Source of the DNA: Gammaproteobacteria bacterium
GTDB taxonomy: Bacteria > Pseudomonadota > Gammaproteobacteria > SZUA-229
Reading direction: 5' to 3'
Length of the DNA stretch: 8,222 nucleotides
Assembly: GCA_002401185.1 (NCBI GenBank)
Contig: NVSH01000076.1
Coordinates: 463 to 8,684 of the forward strand
Below the pieces are notes generated by a model. It was not told the origin of the DNA and searched no databases. It worked only from the letters and a program-made list of their open reading frames with translations. Below, in pieces: positions 5,535-8,222 of the stretch; the first letter of the stretch is position 1; every line of letters starts with the position of its first letter. The position numbers were made by a program, and so were the translations under genes.

Positions 5535-6421
5535 GTTCTTCAGGTTTGTTTACAGAGCTTAAGCAACATCCGTGGATTCTGGCGTTGGTGTTAATCGCAC
5601 ATATTGTGGTGGCGTTATTGTTAGGTTTGAATCTTGTCAGTGATGATAATACGCCGATGCCAAAGGTACAAAAACATAATATTATTAATGCAGTTGCCGT
5701 CGATGCAAAAAAATATGACGAGCAGAAAAAAAAGCAACAGCAGGTTGTTAAGAAAAAAGTAGAAGAGAAAAAAACAGCTGAGAAGAAAAAACAACTGGCG
5801 TTAAAAAAACAACAGGAAGCAGAAAAAAAAGCAAAAGAAAAAAAGGCGCTAGAAAAAAAACATAAGCAGGAAGTAAAAAAGAAAGAGCTGGCACTGGCAA
5901 AAAAGAAGGAAGCCGATCGCCTGAAAAAAGAAAAGCTGGCTAAAGCCGAAATTGTTAAAGCAAAGGCTAAAAAAGAAAAAGAACGTAAGCAGCGTGAAAA
6001 AATAGCAGCAGAAAAAAAACGTAAAATTGAAGAAGATCGCCAACGTCGTGCTGAAGAAAAAGCAGAATTTGAACGTGCATTACTCGAAGAAGAACGACAT
6101 GAAGAAGAGGCGAGAAAACAGGCTGTACGCGCTGCCAGGCTGCATACACAACGAGAACAATACGTTTTGCACATTGCTCAAAAGGTTGAAAAAAACTGGT
6201 TGCGTCCGGTATCAACAATATCGGGGCAAAGTTGTGATGTCATTGTAACTCAGACAATGTCAGGCGATGTGATCGATGTTCGCGTACAATCGTGTGCTAG
6301 CGATAATGCGTTCCAGCGATCGGTCGAGCGAGCCGTACGCAAAGCATCACCCTTGCCGCTTCCGCCAGATCCAGAGCTGTTTGACAGAGAGATATATTTT
6401 AAATTTAAGCCGCATATTTAG
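5531..6421 (+). CDS. tolA: Tol-Pal system inner-membrane-anchored TolA
   Basis: TolA spans the periplasm, linking the TolQR motor to TolB-Pal. The 296-residue product has the three TolA domains. Domain I is a short cytoplasmic tail and one membrane helix (about 15-36, ILALVLIAHIVVALLLGLNL). Domain II is a long Lys/Glu/Ala/Gln-rich helix (about 60-205), extremely lysine-rich. Domain III is a globular C-terminal domain (about 208-296) containing ENKNW-type KVEKNWLRP (218-226), GDVIDVRV and a PLPLPPDPELFD segment. Two cysteines, C235 and C255, could form the disulfide known in TolA domain III. Domain II is shorter than in E. coli TolA (421 residues overall). Its codons create repeated A-runs, including four of eight. 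An antisense frame of over 220 codons over this gene is a composition shadow. Gene order, ATG at 5531 and C-terminal domain make the call secure. Confidence 0.95.
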   Translation: MSSSGLFTELKQHPWILALVLIAHIVVALLLGLNLVSDDNTPMPKVQKHNIINAVAVDAKKYDEQKKKQQQVVKKKVEEKKTAEKKKQLALKKQQEAEKKAKEKKALEKKHKQEVKKKELALAKKKEADRLKKEKLAKAEIVKAKAKKEKERKQREKIAAEKKRKIEEDRQRRAEEKAEFERALLEEERHEEEARKQAVRAARLHTQREQYVLHIAQKVEKNWLRPVSTISGQSCDVIVTQTMSGDVIDVRVQSCASDNAFQRSVERAVRKASPLPLPPDPELFDREIYFKFKPHI

Positions 6422-6483
6422 GTTTACATGATCCGCGTGTTACCCGACAATGCAATAATATTTTGATAGATAAAATTAAATAG
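6422..6483 (+). other. tolA-tolB intergenic gap
   Basis: This AT-rich 62-nt gap contains a 12-codon frame (ATG 6428 to TGA 6464-6466) ending 17 nt before tolB. I find no convincing ribosome site for tolB and no promoter with both -10 and -35 boxes, although TAAAAT (6471-6476 area) and TAATAT resemble -10 boxes. In E. coli a separate tolB-pal promoter exists; it is not demonstrable here. Confidence 0.3.
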
Positions 6484-7779
6484 ATGATGAAAAAATTACT
6501 GATCGGATTATTAATCCTTAGTTTTACTTCGGTGGCGCAAGCCGTCTTAAAAATTGATATCACCGAAGGTGTTGAGGGCGCGCTACCTATCGCAGTGATT
6601 CCTTTTCAGTGGAAAGGTGGTGCAAAAGTTACGCATGGAGATGTTTCTGCCATTGTCACCTCAGACCTGGCTCGTAGTGGACAATTTTCCCCCGTTGCTG
6701 AGCAAGATTTAATCGCGCGTCCCCAGCGGCTGGCAGATGTGCATTACAAAACGTGGCGTATTGCAGGTATGGATCATATCGTGATTGGCAGCGTAACAAA
6801 AAAGGTTGATGGTACGTATAATGTAGAATTTCGATTAATTGATATACTAAAAGCCAAACAGGTTTTGGGTTACAGTTTTACCGCCACTAACGATACCTTG
6901 CGTACGATTTCACACCAGATAAGTGACTATGTATTCAGTCACATTACCGGTCTTCCTGGTGCTTTTAGTACACGTATCGCTTATGTGACTTCGGTGCGTG
7001 ATAAGTCAACAACCAAATCAAGGTTACAGGTATCTGATACCGATGGTTATAACCCGCAAACCTTGCTGACTTCCGAGCAACCTATCATGTCACCCGCGTG
7101 GTCGCCTGATGGCTCTCAATTGGCTTATGTTTCATTCGAGAGCGGGCAGGCTGAAATATATACCCATAACATACGAACCGGTGCGCGCAAGAGTCGAGCA
7201 AAGTTTCCGGGATTGAACGGTTCACCCGCATGGTCGCCTGATGGTAAAAAATTGGCACTGACGCTATCGAAAGATGGCAACCCTGAGATATATATATTGA
7301 ACTTGTTAAACAATCGATTACAACGTGTGACTAATCACTGGGCTATCGATACGGAAGCGGTGTGGACAACGGATGGCAAGTTTATTATCTATACATCGAG
7401 TCGCAGTGGCAAGCCGCAACTGTATAGACAGTCGGCTAGCAGGGTATCTAAACCTGAACGTCTGACCTATGAAGGTAATTATAATGCCAGTGCGAGTGTC
7501 TCAGCAGATGGTAAATATGTTGCTTATGTTCACGGCGAAGGTAATACTTATCGAATTGCTGTTTTAGAGCTGGCAACGAAATCGTCAAGGATATTAACGG
7601 ATGGCCCACTTGATGAGTCACCGGAATATGCGCCAAATAATAGTATGATTTTATTTGCATCGCAGGAGAAAAAACAGGCTGTGCTGGCTGCGGTATCCGT
7701 AGATGGTCGGCAAAAACAGCGTTTGGCGTTTACTGCAGGCGAGGTTAGAGAGCCTTCCTGGGCAGCCGTGCGACATTAG
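6484..7779 (+). CDS. tolB: Tol-Pal system periplasmic beta-propeller protein TolB
   Basis: TolB is the periplasmic shuttle that binds Pal through its propeller and TolA through its N-terminal strand. The 431-residue precursor begins with a Sec signal peptide (MMKKLLIGLLILSFTSVAQA), with likely cleavage after AQA (residue 20). The mature N-terminus would be VLKIDITEG, the position of the TolA-binding TolB box. An alpha/beta N-terminal domain (about 33-155) is followed by a six-bladed propeller. Visible blade repeats are SPAWSPDGSQLAYVS (203-217), SPAWSPDGKKLALTL (247-261), AVWTTDGKFIIYTS (292-305), ASVSADGKYVAYVH (337-350) and SPEYAPNNSMILFAS (379-393). The last strand near REPSWAAVRH resembles the FPAWSPYL end of E. 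coli TolB. There are two adjacent ATGs (6484, 6487) and no clear ribosome site, so either could be used. The length is typical for the family. Confidence 0.97.
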   Translation: MMKKLLIGLLILSFTSVAQAVLKIDITEGVEGALPIAVIPFQWKGGAKVTHGDVSAIVTSDLARSGQFSPVAEQDLIARPQRLADVHYKTWRIAGMDHIVIGSVTKKVDGTYNVEFRLIDILKAKQVLGYSFTATNDTLRTISHQISDYVFSHITGLPGAFSTRIAYVTSVRDKSTTKSRLQVSDTDGYNPQTLLTSEQPIMSPAWSPDGSQLAYVSFESGQAEIYTHNIRTGARKSRAKFPGLNGSPAWSPDGKKLALTLSKDGNPEIYILNLLNNRLQRVTNHWAIDTEAVWTTDGKFIIYTSSRSGKPQLYRQSASRVSKPERLTYEGNYNASASVSADGKYVAYVHGEGNTYRIAVLELATKSSRILTDGPLDESPEYAPNNSMILFASQEKKQAVLAAVSVDGRQKQRLAFTAGEVREPSWAAVRH

Positions 7780-7793
7780 TCGACGGGCAAGAA

Positions 7794-7865
7794 ATGAGAA
7801 AAAAATCGACATCAATCTATACCAGATTTAATCTTAAAAAAATAACAAAGAGGTTTTCTAGATGA
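7794..7865 (+). other. 23-codon basic upstream frame ending on the pal start (ATGA)
   Basis: In the 82-nt tolB-pal gap an ATG at 7794 opens a 23-codon frame rich in Lys and Arg (MRKKSTSIYTRFNLKK at its start). Its TGA (7863-7865) overlaps the pal ATG at 7862. GGGCAAG upstream is at best a weak ribosome site. It may be a leader coupling pal translation to ribosome flow, or a chance frame. Confidence 0.3.
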
Positions 7866-8222
7866 ACAAATTATTAATGATATCCGTACTGGCACTTGCT
7901 CTGGCTGCATGTGGTGACAGAATTAAACCAGACGATGAAACCGTAACAGACAATAGCGCAAATGACGAGAATAGTGCAACTGCTGGTGGCATAGGTTCTG
8001 GTGCAGGACTTGGTGGCACCGCACTCGAAGAAGGTAAGCTGGTCTCATATGAAGAGGGTGCAATCAATGATGCGGGTAATGTTTTATCTGAAAAGATTGT
8101 CTATTTCTCTTTTGATAGTAATACCGTTGCAGATGATTATATAGAGCTGGTTAAACACCATGGTCGTTACCTCTCTTTTAATGAAAGTGCCAGCGTTCGA
8201 CTCGAAGGGCATGCCGACGAGA
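7862..8222 (+). CDS. pal: Peptidoglycan-associated lipoprotein Pal (partial, runs off window end)
   Basis: Pal is an outer-membrane lipoprotein that grips peptidoglycan through an OmpA-like domain and is the end target of the Tol motor. The 120 visible codons begin with a lipoprotein signal (MNKLLMISVLALALAACGD) with lipobox L14-A15-A16-C17. Gly at +2 after the cysteine predicts outer-membrane sorting; Asp is at +3. A flexible acidic, Asn/Gly-rich linker (about 18-62, including GGIGSGAGLGG at 42-52) precedes the OmpA-C domain. That domain begins with KIVYFSFDSNTVADDY (78-93) and reaches the peptidoglycan-contacting RLEGHADE (113-120) before the window ends. AAGAGG (7848-7853) gives a good ribosome site. 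Pal family proteins are usually about 165-215 residues, so perhaps 50-90 are missing. The next gene in relatives is usually cpoB (ybgF), outside the window. Confidence 0.96.
   Translation, partial: MNKLLMISVLALALAACGDRIKPDDETVTDNSANDENSATAGGIGSGAGLGGTALEEGKLVSYEEGAINDAGNVLSEKIVYFSFDSNTVADDYIELVKHHGRYLSFNESASVRLEGHADE

Noticed and set aside
5491..6174. Long minus-strand frame opposite tolA (over 220 codons, Phe/Ser/Cys-rich)
   Set aside because: It is produced by the AAA/GAA-rich coding strand of TolA domain II; the reverse complement reads as Phe/Ser/Cys. There is no signature, and a second overlapping antisense frame has the same cause.
7858..8067. Minus-strand frame opposite pal
   Set aside because: It is a shadow of the Pal lipoprotein frame, Ser/Ala/Pro-rich, with no independent support.

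Overview
The window reads as a chromosomal segment of a gammaproteobacterium with moderately low GC (mid-40s % by eye, not counted). The evidence is the gene content and order. A ruvC-ruvA-ruvB block runs straight into ybgC-tolQ-tolR-tolA-tolB-pal, an arrangement I know from Pseudomonas-like gammaproteobacteria. A tRNA-Leu gene sits directly upstream of tig, which is also common in that class. I cannot assign a genus. The palindromic repeat in the middle gives me an unverified impression of repeats from Methylococcales-type genomes.

Layout. Positions 1-651 (minus strand) hold the N-terminal half of trigger factor (tig), cut by the window edge. Positions 720-803 (minus) are tRNA-Leu(UAG) with an encoded CCA end. 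Positions 804-1130 hold no gene: a probable tRNA promoter, then a 177-bp palindromic element (884-1060) with perfect 24-bp outer arms and two small internal hairpins, then AT-rich sequence. Positions 1131-1493 (minus) encode a Doc/Fic-family toxin-like protein with no recognisable antitoxin beside it. From 1614 to the window end everything is on the plus strand: ruvC, ruvA, ruvB, ybgC, tolQ, tolR, tolA, tolB and the first 120 codons of pal.

How the genes work together. RuvABC branch-migrates and resolves Holliday junctions. TolQRA form a proton-motive-force-driven inner-membrane motor that acts through periplasmic TolB on the outer-membrane lipoprotein Pal, which holds the envelope together and constricts the outer membrane at division. 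YbgC is the acyl-CoA thioesterase usually carried at the head of tol-pal operons. Spacing is tight: ruvC-ruvA 7 nt, ybgC/tolQ overlapping by 11 nt, tolQ/tolR overlapping by 4 nt. The larger gaps are before tolA, tolB and pal. I see no strong terminator between ruvC and pal, so a single long transcript is plausible, but that is inference.

The core genes look intact and conventional, with family catalytic residues present. The unusual material is (i) the 804-1613 interval, which looks like a rearrangement or insertion site carrying the palindromic element and the orphan Doc protein where yebC would often be expected; (ii) a recurrent TAG-ATG-A context at the starts of ruvB, tolA, tolB and pal, with short upstream reading frames ending on the start codon of three of them; and (iii) a tolA coiled-coil region built on repeated A8 tracts. 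I did not find convincing evidence of a wholly new system.
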